37,585 nucleotides of DNA from CBFDBF01 sp050293315. Lineage in GTDB: Bacteria > Pseudomonadota > Gammaproteobacteria > Chromatiales > Chromatiaceae. The position numbers and the translations under genes are program-made. The stretch spans positions 1 to 37,585 of the forward strand of contig JBNKMS010000017.1 in NCBI GenBank assembly GCA_050293315.1, read 5' to 3'. Below are positions 17,657 to 25,793 of the stretch, in pieces (the stretch's first letter is position 1; every line of letters begins with the position of its first letter). The notes below the pieces were generated by a model. It had not been told where the DNA came from. It ran no database searches and saw nothing but the letters and a program-made list of their open reading frames with translations.

Positions 17657-20385
17657 TCGCTACCCCTTATTCGCTCAAGATAAGCGGCTGCCTGGGCGGC
17701 CGCTGCACCGGAGTGCAACACTGTGTCCGGGATGTCCATTGCGCCAACGGTGGTGCCCGCGACGAATAGCCCGTCGATATTGGTGCGGCTCGGTTCGCTG
17801 ACCGGGTCGCTCTCCTGTACGTAACCGAATTCGTTAGTTGCCACGGCCTCCCCATTGTAGAGGGAGAGAACATCGGTATTAGGCTGGAAGCCAACGGTCA
17901 GGACCACCAGGTCGTGTTCGCGGGTCTTCTGGCCGCCTGCGCCCAACTGGTCTTCGTAGTGCAGTGCCAAGTTACCGTTGGGGAGCTGATCAATGCGCGC
18001 CACCTTGCCCTTGACGAACTCTACCCCCATCGCCTTGGACTGCTCGTAGAACTCGTCATAACCCTTGCCGAAGGCGCGAACATCAATCGTGTAGATGGTG
18101 ATATCTGCCAGCGGCAGGGCGCCCATCGCGAGTTGCGCCATCTTGATCGAGTACATACAGCCGACACGACAGCAGAGTGGATTACACACTGTCTGGTCGC
18201 GCGAACCGATACAGAGGAGGATGGCGATATTCTCCGGCTCCTTGCCATCCGAAGGCCGCATCACAGAGTTATAGGGGCGGGTCGGCGCCAATAACCGATC
18301 CATCTCCGGCCCGGTCACCACATCGGCGTATCTTTCGTAGCCAAGTAGTGGTTTGGTCGCCGGATCGAGGATCTTGAACCCGGTTGAAACACATACCGTA
18401 CCGACATTCAGTGACATCGGGGTCGGCCTCTGGCTGAAGTCGATGCAGTCGGAGGCACAGACACTGACACACTCCATGCACTGGGAGCACTCCGCACAGT
18501 TCATACAGCGCAGGGCCTCGTTCCGCGCCTCCTCTTCGCTCATCACCTGTTCATAACAGTCGAATGATTGTCGCCGCTCATCCAACGGTAGCAGCGGTTG
18601 TGGAATAGGTTGGCGTTCGATGAAATTCTCTGCCTCTTTCAGCACGACCTCTTTATCTGTCTTTTCCTGATCACCATCAAACTGTGCATCCAGCGACTCG
18701 CCTCTCAGCTGGCGGTCCATGAAGAAGGCCGCACGTCGTCCCTGTCCAATGGCGTTAATGATCATGGTGGGCGCAGTTACGCAGTCCCCACAGGCGAAGA
18801 TATCAGGGTCGGCTGTCTGGCAGGTCTGTGGATCTGTAATCATCAGATCCCTGCTATCTTTCATCTCGGCCGGGAAAGGGGCATTGGATGGCAGCAGACC
18901 GATCGCCTGAATGGCCAGATCTACTGCAATCTCCTGTTCTGAGCCCTCGATTGCTATCGGGCGACGGCGGCCGCTCTCGTCCGGTTCGCCCAACTCCATG
19001 CTGATACATTCGACCGCAACCAGTTTGCCGCCCTTGCCGACGAACTTCGTGGGCGTACTCATGAGCATGAGTTCAACGCCCTCCTCTTCGGCCCCCTCTA
19101 TCTCCCAGTCATGGGCCGGCATCTCCTGACGCCCGCGCCGGTAGTTGATGATCACCCTGCCGGCCCCCATACGAATGGCGGCCCGTGCCGGGTCCATCGC
19201 CGAGTTACCACCACCTATGACCATGACGGTCTTGCCTTTGACGTCAGGCATCTGGCCAATATTGACCTCGCGCAGGAACTGCATGCAGCCCATGACCCCA
19301 TCCAGATCCTTGCCTTCGATATCCAGGCTATACTCATCCCCGGCACCAGTTGTGACCAGGATGGCATTGAAGCCCTGCTTTTTCAGATCAGGTAACGAGG
19401 TAATTCTCTGTCCGGTTTTTATCTCAACCCCCAGCGCCGTTACATTCTTGATGTCGCGGTCGACAACCTCTTTGGGGAGACGATACGGGGGGATTGCGGT
19501 GCGCAGCATGCCACCCGCCTGCTCTGCCGCCTCGAAGATCGTTACTTGGTGGCCACTGCGTGCAAGGTAGAACGCCGCACTCAGCCCCGCAGGGCCGGAA
19601 CCGACAATAGCTACCCGAGTCTTCAGCTGGTTTTCAACCGGGCCATATTCCGGCTCTGGGTGCTCGGCGTAGTAACGGTCTACCATGAACCGCTTGATAC
19701 CGCGGATGTGGACCGTCCCCTCCTTCTCACTACGGGTGCAATCAGACTCACACGGCGCATAACAGGCCCGCGCCAGACTGCCCACCAGAGGTGCGTTCTC
19801 CAGATGCAGGTTGAAGGCCTCTCTGTAGCGACCCGCCCTGACCAGTGAGATGTAGCCGCTGGCCTTTACGTTGCCGGGGCAGGTAAAACTGCAGGGCGCC
19901 TCTCCACGTCGATCGATTACCGCCTTCTTCGGTACCGCCTGGGGAAAGGGAATATGTGCAACCCGCCGCGTGACCAGATCGTAGTTGAATTGATCTGGTA
20001 CGGCTACGGTACAGATCTCTTCACACTTGCCACACCCGGTGCAGGCATCAAAGTCGACGTAGCTCGCCTTTCTGTGCAGATCGACGGCAAACGAACCATC
20101 ACTGTTGCGCACAATACCGTCAACCTCACTGTAGGTCATGAGCTGCACATTTGGATGGTGCGAGACCGATGCCATTTTCGGCGTCACGATACAGCTGGCG
20201 CAATCCAGTGTTGGGAATACCTTACTAAGAAGAATGGCCCTTCCCCCGACGCTGGCCTCCTTATCTACCAACAGCACGCTATAGCCCATATCACCCAGCG
20301 ACGATGCGGTCTCCATACCGGCGACACCAGCGCCGACAACCATTACGTCGTAGTCTAGTGGAGCTTTATCTATATCAGGCTTCAA
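17653..20385 (-). CDS. HdrA-like protein with nested GltD (NADPH:glutamate synthase beta-like) module
   Basis: This 910-residue flavoprotein is an HdrA-type frame interrupted by a GltD-like module. Residues 1-150 are HdrA-like: FAD motif VVGAGVAGMETA (16-27), DCASCIVTPK and ferredoxin motif CTGCGKCEEIC (115-125). Residues about 160-560 are GltD-like: CSFTCPGN and CYAPCESDC cluster ligands, FAD motif VGSGPAGLSAAFYLA (261-275), NAD(P) motif VIGGGNSAMDPARAA (389-403) and FACGDC. From about 575 HdrA features return: CMNCAECSQCMECVSVC (627-643), CIGSRDQTVCNPLCCRVGC and a closing GLFVAGTT. The inserted module predicts NAD(P)H as electron donor or acceptor. The start is a TTG with AGGAG ten bases upstream, inside the end of the MvhD-like gene; overlaps on both sides show tight coupling. 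Bifunctional wiring is inferred. Confidence 0.92.
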   Translation of the reverse strand: MKPDIDKAPLDYDVMVVGAGVAGMETASSLGDMGYSVLLVDKEASVGGRAILLSKVFPTLDCASCIVTPKMASVSHHPNVQLMTYSEVDGIVRNSDGSFAVDLHRKASYVDFDACTGCGKCEEICTVAVPDQFNYDLVTRRVAHIPFPQAVPKKAVIDRRGEAPCSFTCPGNVKASGYISLVRAGRYREAFNLHLENAPLVGSLARACYAPCESDCTRSEKEGTVHIRGIKRFMVDRYYAEHPEPEYGPVENQLKTRVAIVGSGPAGLSAAFYLARSGHQVTIFEAAEQAGGMLRTAIPPYRLPKEVVDRDIKNVTALGVEIKTGQRITSLPDLKKQGFNAILVTTGAGDEYSLDIEGKDLDGVMGCMQFLREVNIGQMPDVKGKTVMVIGGGNSAMDPARAAIRMGAGRVIINYRRGRQEMPAHDWEIEGAEEEGVELMLMSTPTKFVGKGGKLVAVECISMELGEPDESGRRRPIAIEGSEQEIAVDLAIQAIGLLPSNAPFPAEMKDSRDLMITDPQTCQTADPDIFACGDCVTAPTMIINAIGQGRRAAFFMDRQLRGESLDAQFDGDQEKTDKEVVLKEAENFIERQPIPQPLLPLDERRQSFDCYEQVMSEEEARNEALRCMNCAECSQCMECVSVCASDCIDFSQRPTPMSLNVGTVCVSTGFKILDPATKPLLGYERYADVVTGPEMDRLLAPTRPYNSVMRPSDGKEPENIAILLCIGSRDQTVCNPLCCRVGCMYSIKMAQLAMGALPLADITIYTIDVRAFGKGYDEFYEQSKAMGVEFVKGKVARIDQLPNGNLALHYEDQLGAGGQKTREHDLVVLTVGFQPNTDVLSLYNGEAVATNEFGYVQESDPVSEPSRTNIDGLFVAGTTVGAMDIPDTVLHSGAAAAQAAAYLERIRGSE

Positions 20386-20782
20386 GAGACAGTAACTCCT
20401 GTTGGAAGTTATTCATATGCGCAACAAAGTTGTCGGCACATACGGAACAGATGCCGGACATCTTAAGTCGCTTCGGGCTGATCTCCTGTTCCTTCATCAG
20501 TGTCTGCGCTTGGGTCACGATTGTACTGGTGCGTGCAGTGCAGTCGGGAAGGTAGGCACAATCGCCCCCGCAGGCGGCAATAAACACCCCGTCAAAACCA
20601 ACCTTCAGGGCGTGCACAATCCATGCAGGCTTGATTCCACTGGAACATGGCAGCGGGATGACCTGAACCGCCGTCGAGTAGTGCATATGCGCACTACCCG
20701 CACGGTCAATCCCAGGGTCCGAGATCGTATTGGTCGAAAACACCAGGATTTTCGGCTCGCTATTGCTGTCGAGGGCGCTCAC
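20375..20782 (-). CDS. MvhD/FrhD-like iron-sulfur adaptor lacking the N-terminal CxxC
   Basis: This 135-residue protein belongs to the MvhD/FrhD (hydrogenase delta subunit) family, which carries a [2Fe-2S] cluster and links an electron donor to HdrA. The family pattern is recognisable in PLPCSSGIKPAWIVHALKVG and FIAACGGDCAYLPDC. However, the usual N-terminal Cys pair is replaced by FSTNTISDPG. Cysteines present are 46, 71, 75, 81, 112 and 115, the last two as a C-terminal CSVC. The cluster is therefore either lost or re-wired onto 71/75/81/112/115. The GTG start has GGAGGG upstream. It overlaps the following HdrA-GltD gene by 11 bases. No hydrogenase gene is visible, so it probably docks something else. 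Confidence 0.85.
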   Translation of the reverse strand: MSALDSNSEPKILVFSTNTISDPGIDRAGSAHMHYSTAVQVIPLPCSSGIKPAWIVHALKVGFDGVFIAACGGDCAYLPDCTARTSTIVTQAQTLMKEQEISPKRLKMSGICSVCADNFVAHMNNFQQELLSLEA

Positions 20783-20799
20783 TTAGTACACCCTCCTTA

Positions 20800-21054
20800 C
20801 TATGACTTCCTTAGCAGGTAGACACTCCAGAATCCATCATTCTCAATATCACCGAGGTAATCATGCCCGGTCTTATTGCACCAGCGTTGAATATCGACGA
20901 TGGTGCCGTTGTCCGAAGATTGCACCTCCATTACGCCACCGACAGGGCACTCCCCAATGGCGCGTTTTGCCTCAAGCATCGGCCCCGGGCAGGCTGTGCC
21001 CCTGGCGTCAATTACCTTTGCGACATCCAGGCCCTGCAATTCACTTTCATTCAT
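20800..21054 (-). CDS. tusA: TusA-family sulfur carrier protein
   Basis: This 84-residue protein has the TusA/SirA signature ARGTACPGPMLEAKRAI, with the persulfide-forming Cys22 in CPGP. TusA proteins accept sulfane sulfur and pass it to a partner; in sulfur oxidisers they feed sulfur from DsrE-type or rhodanese proteins towards cytoplasmic oxidation (rDsr or sHdr). Here it lies between a DsrE-like gene and the Hdr subunits, which fits delivery of sulfur to the Hdr-like complex. AGGAG lies eight bases before the ATG. The distance to the next gene is 17 bp. A second cysteine (CPVGG) and one near CNKTG are present as well. Confidence 0.92.
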   Translation of the reverse strand: MNESELQGLDVAKVIDARGTACPGPMLEAKRAIGECPVGGVMEVQSSDNGTIVDIQRWCNKTGHDYLGDIENDGFWSVYLLRKS

Positions 21055-21152
21055 TATCGTTCTCCTGCTGAGTGGTCTATTAGAATATTAGTGTATTCTT
21101 TATAAAAAAATGTGAGCGACTTAATAAATTAAGAGGATCGAGATTTATGAAC

Positions 21153-21632
21153 TCACATAAACCAGCACTGTTTAGACTTTTCGCTCATTTCTATCAATGT
21201 GGCAACCCCGGCAAAAGTGAGGTTAGGATAATCTATTAATTCCTCTTGGTCGATTCCCATAAGGTCCAGAGAGAGGTTACAGACAGTAATCCGCACCCCT
21301 AGCTCCCCGGCCTGCTCTATTAGATCTGAGAGCGACATCGCCCCATGCTTGGCCAGATCAAACTGGATCTCTGACGGCTCCAGCTCCCCTAGGTCCTTTT
21401 TGATCTTGTTGGGGTCACGCAGGGCAGCTGTGGCTCTTAGCGCAAAGAACAGCTCTACCTCCGTATCAAAGACTGTCGCGCCCAGTGCGATCATGAACGC
21501 AAGCATTACACGTTCGAGATCACCACTCATAACACCCAGGGTCAGTTTGTCTTCAGGCGCCTCTCGTTCCAGGGCCTCTACCCGTTTCAGCAAGTCCTGC
21601 AGAAGTTGTTCACTATCTTGGCTGTCGTTCAT
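21153..21632 (-). CDS. DsrE2-like sulfurtransferase/carrier
   Basis: This 159-residue protein of the DsrE/DsrF-like superfamily is closest to DsrE2. The strand-helix GVMSGDLERVMLAFMIALGATVFDTEVELFF and the motif VCNLSLDLMGI (with Cys118) match DsrE2 wording, where this Cys carries the persulfide. A variable coiled N-terminus (1-25) precedes the domain. The usual DsrE2 membrane hairpin is not obvious. It is the first gene of the operon, 98 bp before tusA, with GGGGA nine bases upstream. Rhd-TusA-DsrE2 relays are known in sulfur oxidisers. Together with TusA and Hdr proteins it suggests a persulfide hand-off to the oxidoreductase. Confidence 0.88.
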   Translation of the reverse strand: MNDSQDSEQLLQDLLKRVEALEREAPEDKLTLGVMSGDLERVMLAFMIALGATVFDTEVELFFALRATAALRDPNKIKKDLGELEPSEIQFDLAKHGAMSLSDLIEQAGELGVRITVCNLSLDLMGIDQEELIDYPNLTFAGVATLIEMSEKSKQCWFM

Positions 21633-22107
21633 GTTAACTTTCCCCTGGTTGTTATCATTTCAGTTTCCAGCACTATAGCCTCCGTACAACACGGGATACG
21701 GACATTTGGTCTATTCCAACATAAGTACGTAAGGCGACAAAGAGCACGCCTGGCCTAAGCATTTAAGGCACTTTCATTAACTTGCGCCAGGAATATCATC
21801 GATCTTATAAGATTTGTCCCCCCCTTCTGATTGAAATTTATCAATCGACATCACCAAACGTCATTGAGAAATCACAATCGATAAGTTACACGATAAATAG
21901 AGATCTGTTTGTAACAGAGATGCCCTATTAAGAAGCAACCGCACAACTACAAGGCCTGCGTCCAAACATTTAAAAAAGCGAATATTCGAAAATAATAATA
22001 AACCGAATATGTGGTTAACTTATTTACAGACCATCTCTTATGGGAAGGAGTAGATGCACCCCCTCCCCACTAACGGGGAGGGAATGATGAGGAATAAAAT
22101 AAATGAA
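21633..22107. other. Intergenic region upstream of the Hdr operon (475 bp)
   Basis: It should contain the operon promoter. A TATAGT-like -10 on the minus strand lies near 21675, but no good -35 was found. A perfect ten-base palindrome CGAATATTCG is at 21979-21988, and a short REP-like palindrome lies at 22059-22083. No coding sequence was recognised. Confidence 0.5.
22059..22083. repeat. REP-like palindrome, CCCTCCCC family
   Basis: CCCCTCCCC and GGGGAGGG form an imperfect inverted repeat around CACTAACG. It resembles the larger copies at 26902-27030 and 34778-34955. It lies downstream of the exported-protein gene ending at 22108 and may fold in its mRNA. Confidence 0.7.
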
Positions 22108-22581
22108 CTAAGACGGATCTTTATTTGAAAGGATACAATTATAATTATCGTCAAGCTTCATCATAATGTCGCTTTCAGGATTGTCGAAGTTTGTACTGAC
22201 AGAGAAGATAACGCGCTCTACACCCTCTTTTTCCAGCTGTTCCCCAACACCATCTGACATAAAGGCGTAGACCCCGGTTATGCCCATTGGATGAAGCTCT
22301 ACCGGTACCGTGAAAACATCAGATTGCGCCGTCATAATCAATGAGACCGTGTTGATATCATATTTTGAGGTTATCTTGCTCCCAAGACGAGGGCCATGTT
22401 TCGTTATACATGCGCCATCCATGGACGGAGCACGTGAGCCATTATTTTCTACCGCGAATATCTTGATCAGTTCCACCGTCTCAGTACCGGACTTCTCCTC
22501 AGCAAATGAGACCATGGGCACACTCATAACCAATCCGGCTGCTATTGCGGTCGTAGTGAAAACACGAAAATGCTTTGTCAT
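22108..22581 (-). CDS. Exported hypothetical protein
   Basis: This 157-residue protein has a clear signal peptide (about 1-27, MTKHFRVFTTTAIAAG to VSFA/EE) and should be periplasmic. The mature part has two cysteines (CITKHG and YNCIL), perhaps a disulfide, and a central segment VPVELHPMGITGVYAF. No known family was recognised. AAGGAAG lies seven bases before the ATG. It is transcribed alone between the Hdr operon and the antiporter. The tone of the sequence is of a small secreted beta-rich domain; function unknown. Confidence 0.7.
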   Translation of the reverse strand: MTKHFRVFTTTAIAAGLVMSVPMVSFAEEKSGTETVELIKIFAVENNGSRAPSMDGACITKHGPRLGSKITSKYDINTVSLIMTAQSDVFTVPVELHPMGITGVYAFMSDGVGEQLEKEGVERVIFSVSTNFDNPESDIMMKLDDNYNCILSNKDPS

Positions 22582-22947
22582 GTCATTCTTCCTTTAATGT
22601 TGAATGTTAAAAATGAATAGTCCTTAGTACTACTCAAACAGACGCAAAGCCTCAGGGAGAGATATCCTATCTAGTTAGGTAGTTTCAATCCTTTAAAGCT
22701 AGCCATAGTAGTGTAGGCAAAATATACACATATACAAAACCTATCTTATTCAGGCTCCCACCCCATGCCCACACCACTCGCCCATTAATGGGTAAGGAGT
22801 AGATTATCGGCCACACAGTAGAAAAGCATCTTTGAGTTTCCTATGCTTGGATAAGATCAAACGGTGGCCGCAATGCCTATATGATCCAAGCAATTACCAA
22901 CCTTAGCGTGGCGAATATAACGGTTGTTCCGTAATTTGGAGGTATGC
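22582..22947. other. Divergent intergenic region (366 bp)
   Basis: It separates the exported-protein gene (start 22581) from the antiporter (start 22948) and should carry both promoters. It includes a weak palindromic copy, CCCATTAATGGG (22781-22792), with flanking CCCACCCCATGCCC, related to the CCCTCCCC repeat family. No coding sequence or clear operator was recognised. Confidence 0.5.
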
Positions 22948-24504
22948 GTGCATTTCTCTGTCGAGACCGAGGTCATTCTACTATTAATGGTTATCACCTC
23001 GGTGGCCATGGGGGTCAGGTATTTCAGTCAACTGCCCTACACCATCGCCTTGATATTTGCCGGCATTATCCTCAGTTTTTTCGATATCTTCCCCGACATC
23101 CACCTGACCCCAAAACTAATTTTCCACGTACTGCTGCCACCCCTGCTGTTTGAAGCGGCGTTCAACCTCAACACCCACGAATTAAGAGAGAACACCAAGC
23201 CGGTCTTTACCTATGCCGTTATCGGAGTATTGGTCGCTGTTTTTGTAACCGGGTTTCTAATACACGGTGTATTTTCTCTGTTCGACTATGGTGCCTCCAT
23301 GCCGCTGCTAGCCTGCCTGCTGTTCGGCGCGGTAATCTCCTCGACCGATCCGATCTCGGTCCTGGCCATCTTCAAACAGCTTGGCGTTCCCAAGCGATTG
23401 TCCTCCATCATTGAAGGTGAGAGCCTGTTGAACGACGGTATCTCTGTGGTCATCTACGGCATCATATTGGCTGCAGTACTGGGTGAAAGTCACTTTACCT
23501 TTACCAATGGCCTTAAGGAGTTCGTGCTGGTTGCAGTCGGGGGCGCTATCGTCGGTACTATCCTCGGGCTTACCTTCTCCAAGATCACCGCCCTGGTGGA
23601 TGATCACCTGATAGAGATCACCCTGACAACCATCCTGACCTATCTGGTATATATCATCGCCGAATACTTTGAGGTATCAGGCGTCATCGCAGTTATCGCT
23701 GCCGGCCTGATGGTAGGCAACTATGGCGCCCGTATCGGCATGAGCCCGACAACCAGGGTATCGGTAAAGGACTTTTGGGATTACGTCGCCTTCGTTATCA
23801 ACTCAGTGGTGTTTTTCATTATCGGACTGGAGGTTGGGATCACACATATCTTTACCAACATCCACTACATCATCATCGCAATCGTGACCGTCCTGATAGG
23901 CAGGACCATTGCCATCCTTGCCCTGACGCCGATCATTAATCTCATCGATAAGAGAATAACCCTCAAATGGCAGGCCGTGTTCATCTGGGGCGGGGTCAAG
24001 GGTGCGTTGGCCATGGCCCTAGCCTTGGCCGTACCGCATGACTACCAGTTCCGTGAGATCATTCTTATTATGACCTTTGGCGTGGTTGGATTCACCCTGA
24101 TCGTGCAGGGACTGTCCATCGGCTGGCTGTTAAAGCTCCTAAATATCGGAGGGGGAAACGAACACCTGCAACAGTACGAACTGGAACGCGGCAAATTAAT
24201 AGCGGCAAACGGCGCCGTTCTGGAACTGGAACAGATGTACCAGGATGCCCTGATCTCAACCCATGTCTATCAACTGCTATCGGAACACAATAGCAAGGAC
24301 ATTGAACAGATCAAGGAGGTCATCGAAGAGTTGGTGCATGATCCCAATGTCCGTGATTACGAGTTCAAGACCACACTGAAACGCCTGCTGTTAAAACAGA
24401 AGGACTCCGTTCAGGATGCCATGAAGCACGGGATAATCTCGACCCATATCGGGGAAGAGGTGCTCAATTCTATTAACAAGCAGATTCTCTATATCGATAG
24501 ATGA
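22948..24504 (+). CDS. CPA1-family Na+/H+ antiporter (NhaP-like)
   Basis: This is a cation:proton antiporter of the CPA1/NhaP type with about 12-13 membrane helices. The family signatures are present: FHVLLPPLLFEAAFN in an early helix, AVISSTDPISVLAIFKQLG and EGESLLNDGISVV (the ND ion-binding pair), and later WGGVKGALAMALALAVP. A cytoplasmic helical tail of about 120 residues rich in Glu, Gln and Lys follows the last helix and may regulate activity. The start is GTG at 22948 because GGAGG sits five bases upstream; a TTG at 22924 in the same frame is less likely. The predicted role is Na+ or K+ export in exchange for protons and pH/sodium homeostasis, consistent with a marine or brackish habitat (inference). 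Confidence 0.92.
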   Translation: MHFSVETEVILLLMVITSVAMGVRYFSQLPYTIALIFAGIILSFFDIFPDIHLTPKLIFHVLLPPLLFEAAFNLNTHELRENTKPVFTYAVIGVLVAVFVTGFLIHGVFSLFDYGASMPLLACLLFGAVISSTDPISVLAIFKQLGVPKRLSSIIEGESLLNDGISVVIYGIILAAVLGESHFTFTNGLKEFVLVAVGGAIVGTILGLTFSKITALVDDHLIEITLTTILTYLVYIIAEYFEVSGVIAVIAAGLMVGNYGARIGMSPTTRVSVKDFWDYVAFVINSVVFFIIGLEVGITHIFTNIHYIIIAIVTVLIGRTIAILALTPIINLIDKRITLKWQAVFIWGGVKGALAMALALAVPHDYQFREIILIMTFGVVGFTLIVQGLSIGWLLKLLNIGGGNEHLQQYELERGKLIAANGAVLELEQMYQDALISTHVYQLLSEHNSKDIEQIKEVIEELVHDPNVRDYEFKTTLKRLLLKQKDSVQDAMKHGIISTHIGEEVLNSINKQILYIDR

Positions 24505-24685
24505 TACCCATTGCGCTCCTGGCCCTGTCGCCCGCAATTGTTCTTTTGCACATATCATCCAGACAACAAACCCATGCCCACTGGTGGTGAGGGTGTGGCA
24601 TGAAGGTACGGAGCAGCATTGAACAAATACTCAGAATGGGAGTCTATTTTATAGCCGTGTCTTTTTAGCAACAGGAGGTAGCAAA

Positions 24686-25579
24686 ATGACTAGTACGGAT
24701 AACGTAGGCTATATCAAAAGGGCAATGGCATGGGCTTCTGCATTACGCACATCCATAGCAGCTGCCAGCAGTAGATCTCTATCTAATATCTTCCATCGCA
24801 CTATCAATCTTGCGACTATCATTTCAGTTAGTGTGATCATTACCGGCTGCGGCACGGATCTGACTATCCATAGTCCAAATGCAGGTACATTCTATGTCCC
24901 TAACGACAGTGAGCCGATGCATGTGTTGATAAGCTTGCCAGACGACTGGAATCCAAGTGACAACATAATGATGTTGCGCCTTTTAGATGATGCCGGCACT
25001 GTAGTACACACCCAAAGCTTTGTACCGATGACGGTCCCTACGGTATCTATAGGAACTGCAGAGGGACTCATCGAGGGGCAAATGCGACCATTTGCAATCC
25101 CCGCAAGTACTGCTGCAGGTTGGTATACTGTAGAGGCCGCCGCATTTCGCACACTGGAGCTTGGTAGTGAAATAATTGTTGGCGAAAGCGAACGTTTCTG
25201 GATATCGCGCATCGGCCCCCATGAGACCGACGCCGGCCTTGACGTAAATCTATCCCCTGCGACACCGCCCCCGCCGCCACCATGGAATCGAGGTGGTTTG
25301 GTTGACGTCTTCTTGATCGACATGGACGAGGTCCCTGGCTTTGAGACCATGGGGTTCAATTGCGGTGATCCCGGAGAACCCATAGCCATGTTGCATAAGG
25401 TTGGATCGCATGGAGACTCTCACCGGCATTGGTTGCTGACGAGAACGGAAGACCTGGGTATTGTGAGTCGATATACCTTACCCGATGACGTCCCAGCCGG
25501 GTCAGACTACTTTATTTGGGTGACTAAAGGGCCGCGATGCAACGGGACTAGTGATTATTTCGAGATTGCTGCGCCTTAA
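24686..25579 (+). CDS. Probable lipoprotein, unknown function
   Basis: This 297-residue protein has a lipobox-like IITGC with Cys55 after a hydrophobic stretch (about 40-54). The region before it is unusually long for a lipoprotein signal (about 54 residues instead of 15-25). The start is well supported by AGGAGG just upstream of the ATG; later Met residues lie too close to or within the hydrophobic segment. The mature part looks beta-rich (immunoglobulin-like), with a Pro-rich linker (PPPPPP) at about 192-198, a His-rich GSHGDSHRHW and a few Cys. No family recognised. It may be a surface or outer-membrane lipoprotein. It is downstream of the antiporter by 181 bp with a repeat-like palindrome between. 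Confidence 0.7.
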   Translation: MTSTDNVGYIKRAMAWASALRTSIAAASSRSLSNIFHRTINLATIISVSVIITGCGTDLTIHSPNAGTFYVPNDSEPMHVLISLPDDWNPSDNIMMLRLLDDAGTVVHTQSFVPMTVPTVSIGTAEGLIEGQMRPFAIPASTAAGWYTVEAAAFRTLELGSEIIVGESERFWISRIGPHETDAGLDVNLSPATPPPPPPWNRGGLVDVFLIDMDEVPGFETMGFNCGDPGEPIAMLHKVGSHGDSHRHWLLTRTEDLGIVSRYTLPDDVPAGSDYFIWVTKGPRCNGTSDYFEIAAP

Positions 25580-25593
25580 GTAAGGGCCCATCT

Positions 25594-25612
25594 CGTAGGA
25601 GCCCGCTCCCGC
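25594..25612. repeat. GTAGGAGC-family repeat, partial copy
   Basis: The sequence CGTAGGAGCCCGCTCCCGC matches the arms of the nested palindrome at 6581-6654. It lies directly after the lipoprotein-like gene. Such GTAGGAGC elements are widespread REP sequences in gammaproteobacteria. Confidence 0.7.
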
Positions 25613-25747
25613 TGACGATATGTCAAAGAGTATAAAGGTGGTATCTAGTTATTCCCTGATCTTAACTCCACTCATTAATGGTGGAGGTATATGTTTATCT
25701 CAGTTGCGGGAGAGGAACCAGCCATCACTTTAGAAAACACCTTAAAC

Positions 25748-25775
25748 AAAAGCGGCCCCCTTAGGGGCCGCTTTA
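25748..25775 (-). terminator. Rho-independent terminator of the PEP-CTERM gene
   Basis: AAAGCGGCCCC pairs with GGGGCCGCTTT around a four-base CTTA loop. Read on the minus strand it is followed by a T run, and it lies 19 bp past the stop codon at 25794. Flanking A and T runs mean it could act in both directions. Confidence 0.9.
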
Positions 25776-25793
25776 AGTTGAGATTGTAAAGAA

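Noticed and set aside
17914..18294. Long plus-strand open frames opposite the HdrA-GltD gene (this one and others at 18598-18942, 19145-19570, 19954-20358)
   Set aside because: They are antisense shadows of a strongly conserved gene and show no domain character.
14326..21632. Canonical sHdr sulfur-oxidation locus (shdrC1B1AhyphC2B2-lbpA)
   Set aside because: There is no second HdrC/HdrB pair and no lipoate-binding protein; an MvhD-like protein and a GltD-type fusion are present instead.
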